Position numbers and translations under genes: made by a program. A stretch of DNA of 64,000 nt from positions 1-64,000 of the forward strand of contig NZ_CAMLHC010000015.1 in assembly GCF_946479755.1 (NCBI RefSeq), given 5' to 3'. Under the pieces are notes generated by a model. That model saw nothing but the letters and a program-made list of their open reading frames with translations. It ran no database searches and was not told the origin of the DNA. This document shows positions 56,390 through 64,000 of this stretch, one piece after another. The DNA comes from an uncultured Chitinophaga sp. (lineage in GTDB: Bacteria > Bacteroidota > Bacteroidia > Chitinophagales > Chitinophagaceae). How positions within the stretch are numbered: the first letter of the stretch is position 1; each line of letters begins with the position of its first letter.

Positions 56390-57439
56390 CTATTTACTGA
56401 CAGAAACGTTGGCGTTCATACCGGCCACAAGACGAGCCAGCACCGTAGGGTTTTCCAGCAGACGGATACGCACGGGTATCCGCTGGATGATCTTGACGAA
56501 GTTACCGGTGGCATTGTCCGGCGGCAACAACGAATAACGGGAGCCGGTGGCGGGAGACAGGGAGGCGATCTCTCCGTGGAACGTCTCTCCGGGAAAAGCG
56601 TCTACCGTAATGGTTACCGGTTGACCGGTCCGGAACTGCTGTACCTGCGTCTCCTTGAAATTCGCCACCACCCACTTCGGCGTGTCGTCATTGGAAATGA
56701 AGGTGAGCGGTTGTCCTGCCTGTATCAGTTGCCCTTCCTGTATGTTCTTGCGGCCCACGCGCCCGTTGTAGGGAGCGCGGATAACGGTATAGCCTACACT
56801 GAGCTGGTGCTGCTCGGCCACTGCCTCGCGGCGTTTGATTTCTGCTGCTACGGCGGCTGACTGGTGGGCGGCTTCCGCGATGCGGGCCTCGGCGGAGGCA
56901 TGATCGCGCAAGGCGGCCTGGTATTCGGAGGTGGCGATGTCCAGGGCAGCTTTCACATTATCATACCGCTGTTGCGTGGTAGATTCTTCTGCCAGCAAAT
57001 TGGCGAACCTTGTATACTCCTGCTGCTGATGCGCCAGGCGCGCTCTGGCGGCGTCGATACGGGCGGCGGAAACAGCGGCCTCGTTTCTCAGGGTGGTAAT
57101 ACGGCTTTCCAGCAGGGGCGTCTGTGCGCGGGCATTGTCCAATGCTGCCGCGGCTTCGGAGGCTTGCGCTGCATAATCCCGGTCGTCTATGATCACCAGG
57201 GTATCACCGGCTTTAACGAATTGGTTTTCTTCGAAACGTATCCGGGAAATGTAGCCGGATACCCGGGCGCTGACGGGATTAATATAAGCTTCTATCTGTG
57301 CGTCGTTGGTTTCTTCATAGCGAAGGAGACGCATGCAGTACCAAACGCCCCAACAGCAGAGGCCTGCGGCAGTAAAGAGCGCTGCCGCCCGTGTGCCGTA
57401 TAGAATAAACCGGTCGGTCTTTGTCAGTTGTTTGTTCAT
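56390..57439 (-). CDS. HlyD/EmrA-family membrane fusion protein
   Basis: The 349-residue adaptor has one N-terminal membrane helix (about 14-34). A first lipoyl half follows with INPVSARVSGYISRIRFEEN, QFVKAGDTLVIIDDRDY. A long coiled-coil hairpin (about 85-205), rich in Ala/Gln/Glu, comes next. The second lipoyl half has VIRAPYNGRVGRKNIQEGQL, and the beta-barrel domain has WVVANFKETQVQQFRTGQPV. This is the EmrA design and links the MFS pump to TolC across the periplasm. Its start overlaps the TolC gene stop (57436-57439), and it lies directly before the MFS gene. Confidence 0.92.
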   Translation of the reverse strand: MNKQLTKTDRFILYGTRAAALFTAAGLCCWGVWYCMRLLRYEETNDAQIEAYINPVSARVSGYISRIRFEENQFVKAGDTLVIIDDRDYAAQASEAAAALDNARAQTPLLESRITTLRNEAAVSAARIDAARARLAHQQQEYTRFANLLAEESTTQQRYDNVKAALDIATSEYQAALRDHASAEARIAEAAHQSAAVAAEIKRREAVAEQHQLSVGYTVIRAPYNGRVGRKNIQEGQLIQAGQPLTFISNDDTPKWVVANFKETQVQQFRTGQPVTITVDAFPGETFHGEIASLSPATGSRYSLLPPDNATGNFVKIIQRIPVRIRLLENPTVLARLVAGMNANVSVSK

Positions 57440-58743
57440 ATTCTTCCTGTTAATCTGAGTAGTTGATAGTGTTGTACCTGCACTTTCACCATGGCGGTGG
57501 TGAGGTTGAATTTGGATTGCAGTAGCTGTGTTTCTGCGTCCAGCAGATCGCTTAACAGCGATTGCTGGTTGAAATAGGCGTTGCGCAGGATGCGCAGGCT
57601 CTCTGTGGCCTGTAGCATATTGTTACGTGCCACGGCCGTCTGTTGAACGGCTTCCTGGTAATGGAGGAAAGCAGCGTGTATGTCTTGTCGCAGTTTGTCC
57701 TGTACGCTGGCCGTCATGGTCTGCTGCTGTTGCCACGCTATGCGCGCCGCCCGTGTTTTATGCCGGTTCTGATAAAAGGCGGCGACGGGCACGCTGAAGC
57801 TCAGGCCCGCCTGGCCGGCGGACCATGGCACCCTCGAATAGGGGTAGTAAGATGTCTGCGGATAGGTGTAGCGGTATTCCGCGAAGAAGCCAAGCTTTGG
57901 CAGCGGCGCGGCTTTTACCTGGTCCAGTTTTAATGCGCCGAGACGGGTATGTTTCAGCGCGAGCTTGTATTCAAGGGCATCGCGACTGGTAGTGTCGGGG
58001 GCAGGCGCCGCCGCGGCAGGCAGTTCCACGACAGGGTACAACGCTCCGGTATCAGGCCGGCCCATCAGGTAGTGTAGCTGCTGTGTGCTGATCGCGATGT
58101 TGTTATTGATCTCCGTCAGCGACAGCTGCTGGTTGGCTATCTTTACTTCTTCCCGCAACACATCACTCTTTAATACCAGCCCGTTTTTATACAGGTGCTT
58201 TATTTCTTTAAGCTGCAGCTCACTGGCGCGGATATCCTGTTCCAGCAGCATTTTGAACTGCTGATAACGATAGAGGTCGAGGAAATGTACCGCAGCTTCG
58301 TAACGGACATCGGCCACGGAACGTTGCAGCCTGATGTCGGAAATGGATTGTTCTGCTTTGGCCATAGCTATTTCGCGGGTGGTCTGCCCGCCGTTGTACA
58401 GGTTGACGTAGAGGTTACTGCCGGCCGCGTAGTGCTCATGTGAAACGGGGAACTGCGTAGGGGCATGCAGGATACCATCGGTGTACAGGGGCATATTGCT
58501 CAGGCGGGAGTAAGCGCCATCCACGCTGAACGATGGCAACCGTGTGTCGCGGGCCGCCAGTACTTTCTCCTTGCTGCCCGCCAGTTCCTGCTGTTGCAGG
58601 CTGATCTGCCGGTTACCGGCTTCCGCCTGCTCCCACACCATGGCCAGCGTAATGTCGCCTGGATGGGGCTGCTGGCTCCAGGCCGGCCACGGATAAGCGG
58701 TGGCCAGCAGCAGGGATAAACGTAAAATTTCGTATTTCATCAT
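57436..58743 (-). CDS. TolC-family outer-membrane efflux protein
   Basis: The 435-residue protein has a signal peptide (about 1-24, AWS|Q). Two repeated OEP units form the trimeric channel; the first has ARDTRLPSFSVDGAYSRLSN and VNLYNGGQTTREIAMAKAEQ. The second has KAAPLPKLGFFAEYRYTYPQ, long helices with QDKLRQDIHAAFLHYQEAVQ and the ending DAETQLLQSKFNLTTAMVKV. Length and repeat pattern are normal. It is the first gene of the tripartite efflux operon. An AraC gene is divergent, and overlapping TTTGG/CCAAA inverted repeats lie between the two. Confidence 0.92.
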   Translation of the reverse strand: MMKYEILRLSLLLATAYPWPAWSQQPHPGDITLAMVWEQAEAGNRQISLQQQELAGSKEKVLAARDTRLPSFSVDGAYSRLSNMPLYTDGILHAPTQFPVSHEHYAAGSNLYVNLYNGGQTTREIAMAKAEQSISDIRLQRSVADVRYEAAVHFLDLYRYQQFKMLLEQDIRASELQLKEIKHLYKNGLVLKSDVLREEVKIANQQLSLTEINNNIAISTQQLHYLMGRPDTGALYPVVELPAAAAPAPDTTSRDALEYKLALKHTRLGALKLDQVKAAPLPKLGFFAEYRYTYPQTSYYPYSRVPWSAGQAGLSFSVPVAAFYQNRHKTRAARIAWQQQQTMTASVQDKLRQDIHAAFLHYQEAVQQTAVARNNMLQATESLRILRNAYFNQQSLLSDLLDAETQLLQSKFNLTTAMVKVQVQHYQLLRLTGRI

Positions 58744-58789
58744 CTACAGAAAAATGGTTAGTGCAAAATTGACGATTGAGGGAAAGTCT

Positions 58790-58828
58790 TATTTGGTATA
58801 ATAGGCCAAATATTTACTAATTTTGGCC
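58790..58828. promoter_or_regulatory. Overlapping inverted repeats between efflux operon and AraC gene
   Basis: TATTTGG (58790-58796) pairs with CCAAATA (58806-58812), and GGCCAAA (58804-58810) pairs with TTTGGCC (58822-58828). A plus-strand TAATTTTG -7 match at 58818-58825 overlaps the last arm. The AraC product of the divergent gene is the likely ligand. Confidence 0.45.
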
Positions 58829-58832
58829 ATGT

Positions 58833-59621
58833 ATGGATGTCTTCAAAAAATTCAGAAATGAAATAGACAACAACCCGGAGGCGATCTATGTATTAAATGA
58901 ACCGCTGGAGAACCGCTTTCCGATGCACTGTCATGATAAAAGCCAGATACTGCTGGTGGAAGGAGGTATTGCCTACCTGAACACGCACGATAAACAGTAC
59001 TACATACCGGCGCAGCACTACGTCTGGATCCCGCCGCGGGTGGACCATAACATCAAGTTCAACAGCTCCTCGCTGGTGATCCATAATATCTATTTCATGG
59101 ATGAAGCAGACACCAGCCATCCTTTTTACGGCCGGCTGAGCATATACCCGGTAACGGGTGTGGTGAATGAAATCCTGCAGCTCTCCGCGGGGTGGCGGGG
59201 GGATATTTTGCCGGGTTCCTGGCAGCATGAAGTACTGACAACGTTGAAGCATATACTACCGCATACCAGCGGTCAGCCTTTTTCCATCCTGCTGCCCACT
59301 ACGGAAGACAGCCGTATGCAGGACATTCTCCGGTACCTGCACGACAATGTCAGTGAACCGCTGATGTTGCCGGACGTGGCGGCGCACTTCGGGCACAGCG
59401 TACGAAACCTGACCAGGCTCTTCAAACAAACCCTGAACACTTCGTTCCTGCAATACGTTAAAATGCTGAAGATGATACGGGCCATGGAACTGCTGTTGCA
59501 GACGGAAATGAACGTGAGCGAGGTGGCATATGAGGTGGGCTATTCGGGTATTACCGCGTTCAGTAACACTTTTCAGCAAATGCTTAACATGCGGCCCAGC
59601 GATTTCCGGCTGTTGAAATAA
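58833..59621 (+). CDS. AraC-family regulator of the efflux operon
   Basis: The 262-residue regulator has an N-terminal cupin domain (about 20-100) with FPMHCHDKSQILLVEGGIAY and YYIPAQHYVWIPPRVDHNIK. The C-terminal double HTH (about 160-262) has LMLPDVAAHFGHSVRNLTRL, FKQTLNTSFLQYVKMLKMIR and VSEVAYEVGYSGITAFSNTF. The start is ATG 58833 (MDVFKKFRNE). It is divergent from the TolC-HlyD-MFS operon by 89 bp, the common layout of efflux regulators. The effector is presumably a pump substrate. The next gene, a methyltransferase, starts 6 bp after its stop and is cotranscribed. Confidence 0.9.
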   Translation: MDVFKKFRNEIDNNPEAIYVLNEPLENRFPMHCHDKSQILLVEGGIAYLNTHDKQYYIPAQHYVWIPPRVDHNIKFNSSSLVIHNIYFMDEADTSHPFYGRLSIYPVTGVVNEILQLSAGWRGDILPGSWQHEVLTTLKHILPHTSGQPFSILLPTTEDSRMQDILRYLHDNVSEPLMLPDVAAHFGHSVRNLTRLFKQTLNTSFLQYVKMLKMIRAMELLLQTEMNVSEVAYEVGYSGITAFSNTFQQMLNMRPSDFRLLK

Positions 59622-59627
59622 AAAATA

Positions 59628-60143
59628 ATGGAACTACAGGAAGCAATACAACTTATTAAAGCAGATTACCCGGCGGGTACCTGGGCCGACCTGGGCTGCG
59701 GCAGCGGGTTGTTTACCTATGCATTGGCCAACCTGTTACCTGCCGGTAGCACGGTTTATGCGGTGGATGCAGCGCCAGTGCAGCTGACGGCACAGCCCCA
59801 TCCGGCGCAACAAAAAATCCTTCCGCTGCAACTCGATTTTGTGCAAAACGTATTACCTGTGGATGGCTTACAAGGTATCCTCATGGCCAACTCCCTGCAT
59901 TACGTAAAAGATAAACCGGCACTGCTCCGTCAGTTGAGCAGGCAGCTGGCACCCGGCGCCCGGTGGGTGTTTGTGGAATATGATACCGATGCCGCCAATA
60001 CGTGGGTGCCTTACCCCATCCGGCGGAATGCGCTGCAGGCGCTGCTGGCTGCCGAAGGCTTTTCCCGGATGACTTTCCTTGGCGAGCGGCCGTCGGTGTA
60101 CCGTTCCGGCAGGATGTATGCCATGACGGCGACGGGAGCATAA
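59628..60143 (+). CDS. Class I SAM-dependent methyltransferase
   Basis: The 171-residue enzyme has motif I WADLGCGSGLFTYALA (about 19-34), strand 2 ending in VYAVDAAP, and motif IV-like GILMANSLHYVKDK. A GARWVFVEYDTD strand follows. It is a small Methyltransf_11-type protein, cytoplasmic. The acceptor is unknown. It begins only 6 bp after the efflux regulator gene, so it probably belongs to the same stress or detoxification response and may methylate a compound handled by the pump. A hairpin terminator follows its stop directly. Confidence 0.87.
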   Translation: MELQEAIQLIKADYPAGTWADLGCGSGLFTYALANLLPAGSTVYAVDAAPVQLTAQPHPAQQKILPLQLDFVQNVLPVDGLQGILMANSLHYVKDKPALLRQLSRQLAPGARWVFVEYDTDAANTWVPYPIRRNALQALLAAEGFSRMTFLGERPSVYRSGRMYAMTATGA

Positions 60144-60146
60144 AAG

Positions 60147-60176
60147 AAAAGCATAGCGAAGCCGCTATGCTTTTTT
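60147..60176 (+). terminator. Rho-independent terminator of the AraC-methyltransferase operon
   Basis: An 8-bp core stem GCATAGCG / CGCTATGC with an AAGC loop, extended by four A-T pairs and ending in six T residues. It lies right after the methyltransferase stop codon. Confidence 0.85.
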
Positions 60177-60265
60177 GTTGTAACAAGTCATCGGTTAACC
60201 CTTATCTATCCATGCTGATTCGTCTCTTGCTTTGGTCTTTGGTTTTTCCAGGTTTTGGTATGTGG

Positions 60266-60961
60266 TTATTTCGCACCGGCTCTTTCCAGAATACCGGCAA
60301 TCTCTTTAAATCCACGCTGCCGGGCATGTGCCAGCGGCGTCACGCCGTCCTTGTCTGCGAGGTTTACTTTACAGCCGGCGTCCACCAGCATCTGTACGAT
60401 CTGTACATGCGCCGGGCCGCCGTTACTCAGGATAATGGCTTCCAGCAGGCCTGTCCAGCCAAGACGGTTCACATGGTCGATAGGGAAGGCTTTGTCCTGT
60501 AAAAGGGTCCTTACTATTTCCACATGTCCGCGTTCGCAGGCCGGTATCAATGCCGTGCCGCCATAACGGTTGTATACTTTATAATTGGCGCCTGCTTTCA
60601 GGCATAATTGCAGGATATCAAGGTAGCCTTCCGCACCGGCGTAGAGAAACGGGCTGTTGAGCATATCGTCCTGCGCATTCACGTCAGCGCCGGCTGCTAT
60701 CAGCAGCGCCGCCGCAGCGGTGTGATGATGATAGGTGGCCACCATCAAAGCCGTACGTTGCTTGTTGTCCCGTGCTTCGATGTTTGTTTTACCTGTCAAT
60801 ACCTGTTTGATGACTGCGGTGTCGTTCGTTGCCGCCGCCTTCAGTAAAAGGCTGTTTCTGTCGCCGCCGGAAGGATTGGCAGCCTGTTTATCCTGTGCAC
60901 ATCCGGTCATGGCAATCGTCATTAAAAATAACAGTGATAAAATAAAGTGACAGTGTCGCAT
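60266..60961 (-). CDS. Ankyrin-repeat lipoprotein
   Basis: The 231-residue lipoprotein has lipobox IAMTGC (Cys21). About five or six ankyrin repeats follow: SLLLKAAATNDTAVIKQVLT, RTALMVATYHHHTAAAALLI, SPFLYAGAEGYLDILQLCLK, GGTALIPACERGHVEIVRTL, WTGLLEAIILSNGGPAHVQI and VTPLAHARQRGFKEIAGILE. Exported ankyrin lipoproteins of this kind (AnkB-like) bind partner proteins in the periplasm and have been linked to catalase function in other bacteria. No such partner adjoins here. A minus-strand TAATTTTG at 60994-60987 could be its -7 element. Confidence 0.87.
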   Translation of the reverse strand: MRHCHFILSLLFLMTIAMTGCAQDKQAANPSGGDRNSLLLKAAATNDTAVIKQVLTGKTNIEARDNKQRTALMVATYHHHTAAAALLIAAGADVNAQDDMLNSPFLYAGAEGYLDILQLCLKAGANYKVYNRYGGTALIPACERGHVEIVRTLLQDKAFPIDHVNRLGWTGLLEAIILSNGGPAHVQIVQMLVDAGCKVNLADKDGVTPLAHARQRGFKEIAGILERAGAK

Positions 60962-61070
60962 GCAGGACTATTGTTTGATGCTGACCCAAAATTACACCCG
61001 TCCTGCGCGCTGAAATGGTAATAGTTATCACTATCATGGTACTTTTCGTTACTTTCTGGATTAGCGCTTT

Positions 61071-61101
61071 TTTGTGGTATGCATAAACTTGCCTAACATT
61101 G
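61071..61101 (+). promoter_or_regulatory. Promoter of the metallo-beta-lactamase gene
   Basis: TTTG at 61071-61074, a 19-bp spacer and TAACATTG at 61094-61101 (one mismatch to TAnnTTTG). The leader to ATG 61136 would be about 28 bases. Confidence 0.5.
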
Positions 61102-61135
61102 CACTGACGACACGCCATTAAATTCTTTCCATTCC

Positions 61136-61891
61136 ATGAAACGACTCAGATACTTGACGGGCATCGCCCTGATGGCTGTTTTGCTGCCGTCCGCCACGAA
61201 AGCGCAAACACAAAACGAACCACTCCGTATCAGTCACCTGGCTGGTAACTGTTACGTCTATACGACAATGGGCACGCTGGAAGACGGCGCCCGTTTTCCG
61301 TCCAACAGCATGTACGTCATTACCCGTCAGGGAGCGGTTATGATAGACATCCCCTGGGATACCTCCCAGCTGACGCCACTGCTGGACACCATCCGGCAAC
61401 GGCATGGAAAGGAAGTGATCGCCTGTATCGCCACGCATTTTCATGATGACCGCACAGCGGGGCTCAACGCCCTGGCGGCGAAAGGCATCAAAACCTATTC
61501 CACCGCGTATACATTGGAGCTGTGCAAAAAAGAAAAGAATGACGAGGCGCGGTATATTATCCCCGAAGACACGACCTTCCGCTTCGGCGATCGCCGGCTG
61601 GAAGTATTTTACCCGGGCGCCGGACACAGTCCGGACAACATCGTCATATGGGTACCGGAAGACAAAGTATTGTATGGTGGCTGCTTCATTAAAAGCACCG
61701 ATTCCCGTGACCTGGGAAACCTGTCAGATGCCAGCCCGCAGGCGTGGAAGCAATCCATGCTGAAACTCAAAGCCCGCTATCCGCGGCCGGCGGCCACAGT
61801 GCCGGGCCATGGCCCGCTGGATAACCGTCACAACGCCTGCGACCATACGCTGCAACTGATAAAAGCTTACGAGGAGAAACATCCGCAATAA
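61136..61891 (+). CDS. Subclass B1 metallo-beta-lactamase
   Basis: The 251-residue periplasmic enzyme has a signal peptide (about 1-23, TKA|Q). It has the full two-zinc B1 site: His101, His103 and Asp105 (THFHDDRTAG), His164 (AGHSPDN), Cys183 (GGCFIKS) and His225 (PGHG). Lys186 and the LGNLSDAS loop fit the residues that bind the beta-lactam carboxylate in B1 enzymes. It should hydrolyse penicillins, cephalosporins and carbapenems, though only assay can show this. It is monocistronic with its own promoter and has no mobile element or integron beside it, so it looks like a resident chromosomal gene as in many environmental Bacteroidota. Confidence 0.93.
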   Translation: MKRLRYLTGIALMAVLLPSATKAQTQNEPLRISHLAGNCYVYTTMGTLEDGARFPSNSMYVITRQGAVMIDIPWDTSQLTPLLDTIRQRHGKEVIACIATHFHDDRTAGLNALAAKGIKTYSTAYTLELCKKEKNDEARYIIPEDTTFRFGDRRLEVFYPGAGHSPDNIVIWVPEDKVLYGGCFIKSTDSRDLGNLSDASPQAWKQSMLKLKARYPRPAATVPGHGPLDNRHNACDHTLQLIKAYEEKHPQ

Positions 61892-61894
61892 AAA

Positions 61895-61916
61895 ACGGGG
61901 GAAATTAGTCCCCCGT
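61895..61916 (-). terminator. Terminator whose loop holds the stop codon of the 184-residue gene
   Basis: An 8-bp stem ACGGGGGA / TCCCCCGT with a 6-base loop. On the minus strand it is followed by TTTTTT. The TAA stop of the minus-strand gene (61905-61907) lies in the loop. It also follows the convergent beta-lactamase gene. Confidence 0.75.
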
Positions 61917-62459
61917 ATATTTCTTTATACTTACAGCCTTCAGCTGTTTGCCTTTTTTTACAACGGTTTTAGCCGCGTCTGCATCGAGAGCGTCTTCTGT
62001 AGTGGTGACCACCTTATTCAGCAGCCAGTCTTTTTTAGCCGGCACATAACAGAAGGTGGTTTCGGTACGGGTCCTTTCCCGGCTGCCATAATACTGCTGA
62101 ATCGTAAACGAGCAGCTGTCGATCGTGGTACTGACATAGGGATCGCCCTGTGTGCCACCGATATCGGCCGGCAGGATGATGTCCTTATTCGTAACAGCCA
62201 GTGACAGCTGGTGATGGCTGTCGGCCAGCAGGATCATGAAGGGCCGTGCCTCCGGCGTATCAGACGAAGTGGCCGCCGCTGTAGACTGCAATACCAGGAC
62301 TACGTCTGGAATATGGTCCCCGTTGAGGTCACCGCTTACCGCATCCCTGACTTCATACCCCGAAGGAACGAACTTCTTGTAAGCGTCATCGCTAACAGGC
62401 TGCTGTGCCCGTATAGCCGTTGTAGTGAGTAGTGCCAGAAAAAGGAAAGCTATTTTCAT
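61905..62459 (-). CDS. Small exported protein, possible immunity partner of the GH19-type hydrolase
   Basis: The 184-residue protein starts best at ATG 62459 (MKIAFLFLALLTTTAIRA|Q), a clear signal peptide. Upstream in-frame sequence overlaps the hydrolase gene and lacks character. The mature part contains one FG-GAP/EF-like calcium loop, SGDLNGDHIPDVVLVLQ (about 46-62), and a beta-rich remainder with FTIQQYYGSRERTRTETTF. I do not recognise the family beyond that loop. It begins 10 bp after the stop of a signal-less peptidoglycan-hydrolase gene. A periplasmic protein made with a cell-wall-cutting enzyme is the usual layout of an effector and its immunity protein, but this is inference. Confidence 0.65.
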   Translation of the reverse strand: MKIAFLFLALLTTTAIRAQQPVSDDAYKKFVPSGYEVRDAVSGDLNGDHIPDVVLVLQSTAAATSSDTPEARPFMILLADSHHQLSLAVTNKDIILPADIGGTQGDPYVSTTIDSCSFTIQQYYGSRERTRTETTFCYVPAKKDWLLNKVVTTTEDALDADAAKTVVKKGKQLKAVSIKKYTGD

Positions 62460-62469
62460 GCTGCTGTTT

Positions 62470-63972
62470 TTAATGTTTGGGAGCGGGTTTACCGGCAGGC
62501 GCCTGTCCGGGGGCCGGCTTGCCAGTCTGACCAGCCTGACCGGGAGCTGCCGGCGGTGCTTTGGATTTGTCGTCTTTTTTTCCCTTTGCTGCGTCCTGTT
62601 TGCCATTTCCGCCAAATTCGTCGAGTACTGTCTGTGCGTCAGGATCGGCATCAACGGAGATGCAATCTGCATCAAATTTCTTTGTTTTTTTACTATAGGC
62701 GCATACAGACTGTGCGGATGCCGCTTTGGTCAGCGCGTCTTTGAGCTTTTGTTTAAACTTTTCGTCCTTCGTGTTTTCCAGCAGGTACCGGTAGTGATCG
62801 TACACCAGCAGCTCTTTCCGCCCGTTCAGTAGTTTGGTGTAACGGTCTTTGGTACCATGGTTGCCGCCGTTGATTACATTGGTCACGCCGGCGAAATTTT
62901 CATCGTCTGATTTGCTCTCAAGTTTTGAGCCGCTTTTATAGGTGCTCCAGAACCACACTGCGCTTTGCACGGCATATTTGGGATCGGCCTTGTCGCTCAG
63001 CAGGTCGGAGTTACACTTTTTAACCCCTTTTTCTTCCGAGGTGGCCGTGAAATCCAGTGTGCTTTTTTCGTTGTTGAAACCGGTCTTCTGGGCAAACTCG
63101 GTAAACGACGTATAGGCGGGCTTGTGGGTGAGCTGAATAATACCGTGGCCGCGGAAGTTGTAGCCGTCGTCATTGTCTTTGCTGTTCCCATCTCTGCCGC
63201 CGTATTTGCGGTTGCCTACAATCCGCTCATCCGCCCTGTGTTTGACAAGGTTAAGTTCAATTTTACTTTTACCGTCGCTGCTGGTAAGTTTGACAGTACT
63301 TTCCTTGTTGGTGTTACCATATATATAGGCGGGGTTCAGGCTGTAGTCTTTATACTGATCAGCCACGGGGGCGGCAGGAGCGGCCGCCGGCGCCGCGGCT
63401 TTGGCGTCCTTGCCTTTGGCGGGGGCGGGCTTGGGCGCCGCAACGGAAAAGTGGGATTTGTGGGCGGCAATATTGGCGTCCGTAAGGGCGATGAATTCGT
63501 CTTTCTTCCAGTAGCTGGTCAGCGTAGAAGGACGGTAGTTGAGGTCTTCTTCCAATACGCTGAAGCTGCCGGATTCGTGCAGGGCCTGCGCGATGAAGTG
63601 TGCTTTACGCACGCAGGTATCGATCTTATGGTCTGCCTTGTAGAGGTTCAGGTATTCCAGCAGTTTGGTCACCATCGCCTCGTTTTTGGCGTCGATGGTG
63701 GTGATGGCCTTTATCTGGGCCAGCGTGATATCGTCCTTACAATGCGGGCATTTGGTATCGTCGGTCTGTTCTTCTTTTTCGTTGACAGCGGTGCCATCAA
63801 ATTCGCTGTCTTTTTTTTCTTCCTTTTTCTCTCCATCTTCTTCCTCTTCATTCAGACCTTTGAAGCCGGCGTCGTAGCCGTCTTTGTCCGCATCCGGCGT
63901 GGCGTCTGCGGGCGCCGCTGCGGGCGCGGGTTGGGTGCGGTTGGGGTCCGGTATTGGGTTAATGCGGGCCAT
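62470..63972 (-). CDS. GH19-type lysozyme/chitinase-like hydrolase without signal peptide
   Basis: The 500-residue protein opens with a Pro/Ala- and acid-rich disordered region (1-72) and a CPHC knuckle (75-78). The GH19-like domain (about 80-400) has ITLAQIKAI, KAHFIAQALHESGSFSVLEE with candidate catalytic Glu133, DGYNFRGHGIIQLTHKPAYT and AVWFWSTYKSGS. A Lys/Ala/Pro-rich linker (about 183-210) interrupts it, and the tail is Pro/Gly/Lys-rich. The COG3179-like pattern indicates peptidoglycan or chitin cleavage. It lacks a signal peptide, so it may be delivered by a specialised secretion system. The frame stays open for 27 bp above the ATG to the window edge, so an earlier start cannot be excluded. 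Confidence 0.78.
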   Translation of the reverse strand: MARINPIPDPNRTQPAPAAAPADATPDADKDGYDAGFKGLNEEEEDGEKKEEKKDSEFDGTAVNEKEEQTDDTKCPHCKDDITLAQIKAITTIDAKNEAMVTKLLEYLNLYKADHKIDTCVRKAHFIAQALHESGSFSVLEEDLNYRPSTLTSYWKKDEFIALTDANIAAHKSHFSVAAPKPAPAKGKDAKAAAPAAAPAAPVADQYKDYSLNPAYIYGNTNKESTVKLTSSDGKSKIELNLVKHRADERIVGNRKYGGRDGNSKDNDDGYNFRGHGIIQLTHKPAYTSFTEFAQKTGFNNEKSTLDFTATSEEKGVKKCNSDLLSDKADPKYAVQSAVWFWSTYKSGSKLESKSDDENFAGVTNVINGGNHGTKDRYTKLLNGRKELLVYDHYRYLLENTKDEKFKQKLKDALTKAASAQSVCAYSKKTKKFDADCISVDADPDAQTVLDEFGGNGKQDAAKGKKDDKSKAPPAAPGQAGQTGKPAPGQAPAGKPAPKH

Positions 63973-64000
63973 GGGTATGTTATTTCGTTTGAAGTAATTG

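Overview
The window looks like chromosome of a Bacteroidota soil bacterium, most likely Chitinophagaceae (Chitinophaga-like). This is inferred from moderate GC, a SusC/SusD pair, DKNYY, DUF4838, YaiO-barrel and PchR-type families, FtsX permeases with the Bacteroidota layout, weak Shine-Dalgarno use, and several promoters of the Bacteroidota type (TTG/TTTG, 19-20 bp, TAnnTTTG). I see no tRNA, rRNA, CRISPR array, insertion sequence or prophage.

Layout. 1-6.2 kb: the tail of a WD40-like protein, a 625-bp gene-free stretch, then an orphan SusC/SusD nutrient-uptake pair ending in a strong terminator. 6.3-11.4 kb: two small cytoplasmic proteins (an immunity-like protein and a DKNYY-repeat protein), a class I terpene synthase, a hybrid histidine kinase and a small lipoprotein. 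11.5-24.4 kb: metabolic and stress genes, namely three flavoenzymes, KatG with a candidate OxyR-like site, AraC and TetR regulators, a periplasmic thioredoxin, SMI1/KNR4, GNAT and DUF302 proteins. The TetR gene carries a 10+10 bp inverted repeat in its own promoter, and a near-copy lies in front of the DUF302 gene. 24.6-27.0 kb: an FtsX-type permease.

27.1-32.9 kb: a ferric-siderophore unit (TonB receptor, PepSY reductase-like protein, periplasmic esterase) opposite a PchR-type AraC regulator. 33.0-39.9 kb: DUF6892-like and WG-repeat proteins, a methyltransferase, an SDR, an amidohydrolase with a divergent AraC regulator, and a zinc alcohol dehydrogenase. 40.0-43.8 kb: a five-PAS hybrid kinase with two receivers and an HPt domain.

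43.8-54.7 kb is the most interesting block. It is a tightly packed six-gene operon: single-domain receiver, membrane-anchored HEAT protein, two tandem processive-type GT2 synthases, a TPR plus outer-membrane-barrel protein, and a DUF4838 lipoprotein. A receiver-histidine kinase is divergent to it. I infer a synthase-dependent exopolysaccharide assembly and secretion system under two-component control, and I do not recognise a characterised counterpart with this gene set.

54.8-60.1 kb: a TolC/HlyD/MFS tripartite efflux operon with a divergent AraC regulator and a coupled methyltransferase. 60.2-64.0 kb: an ankyrin lipoprotein, a complete subclass B1 metallo-beta-lactamase, and a signal-less GH19-type peptidoglycan hydrolase followed at once by a small exported protein. 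That last arrangement resembles an antibacterial effector-immunity pair.
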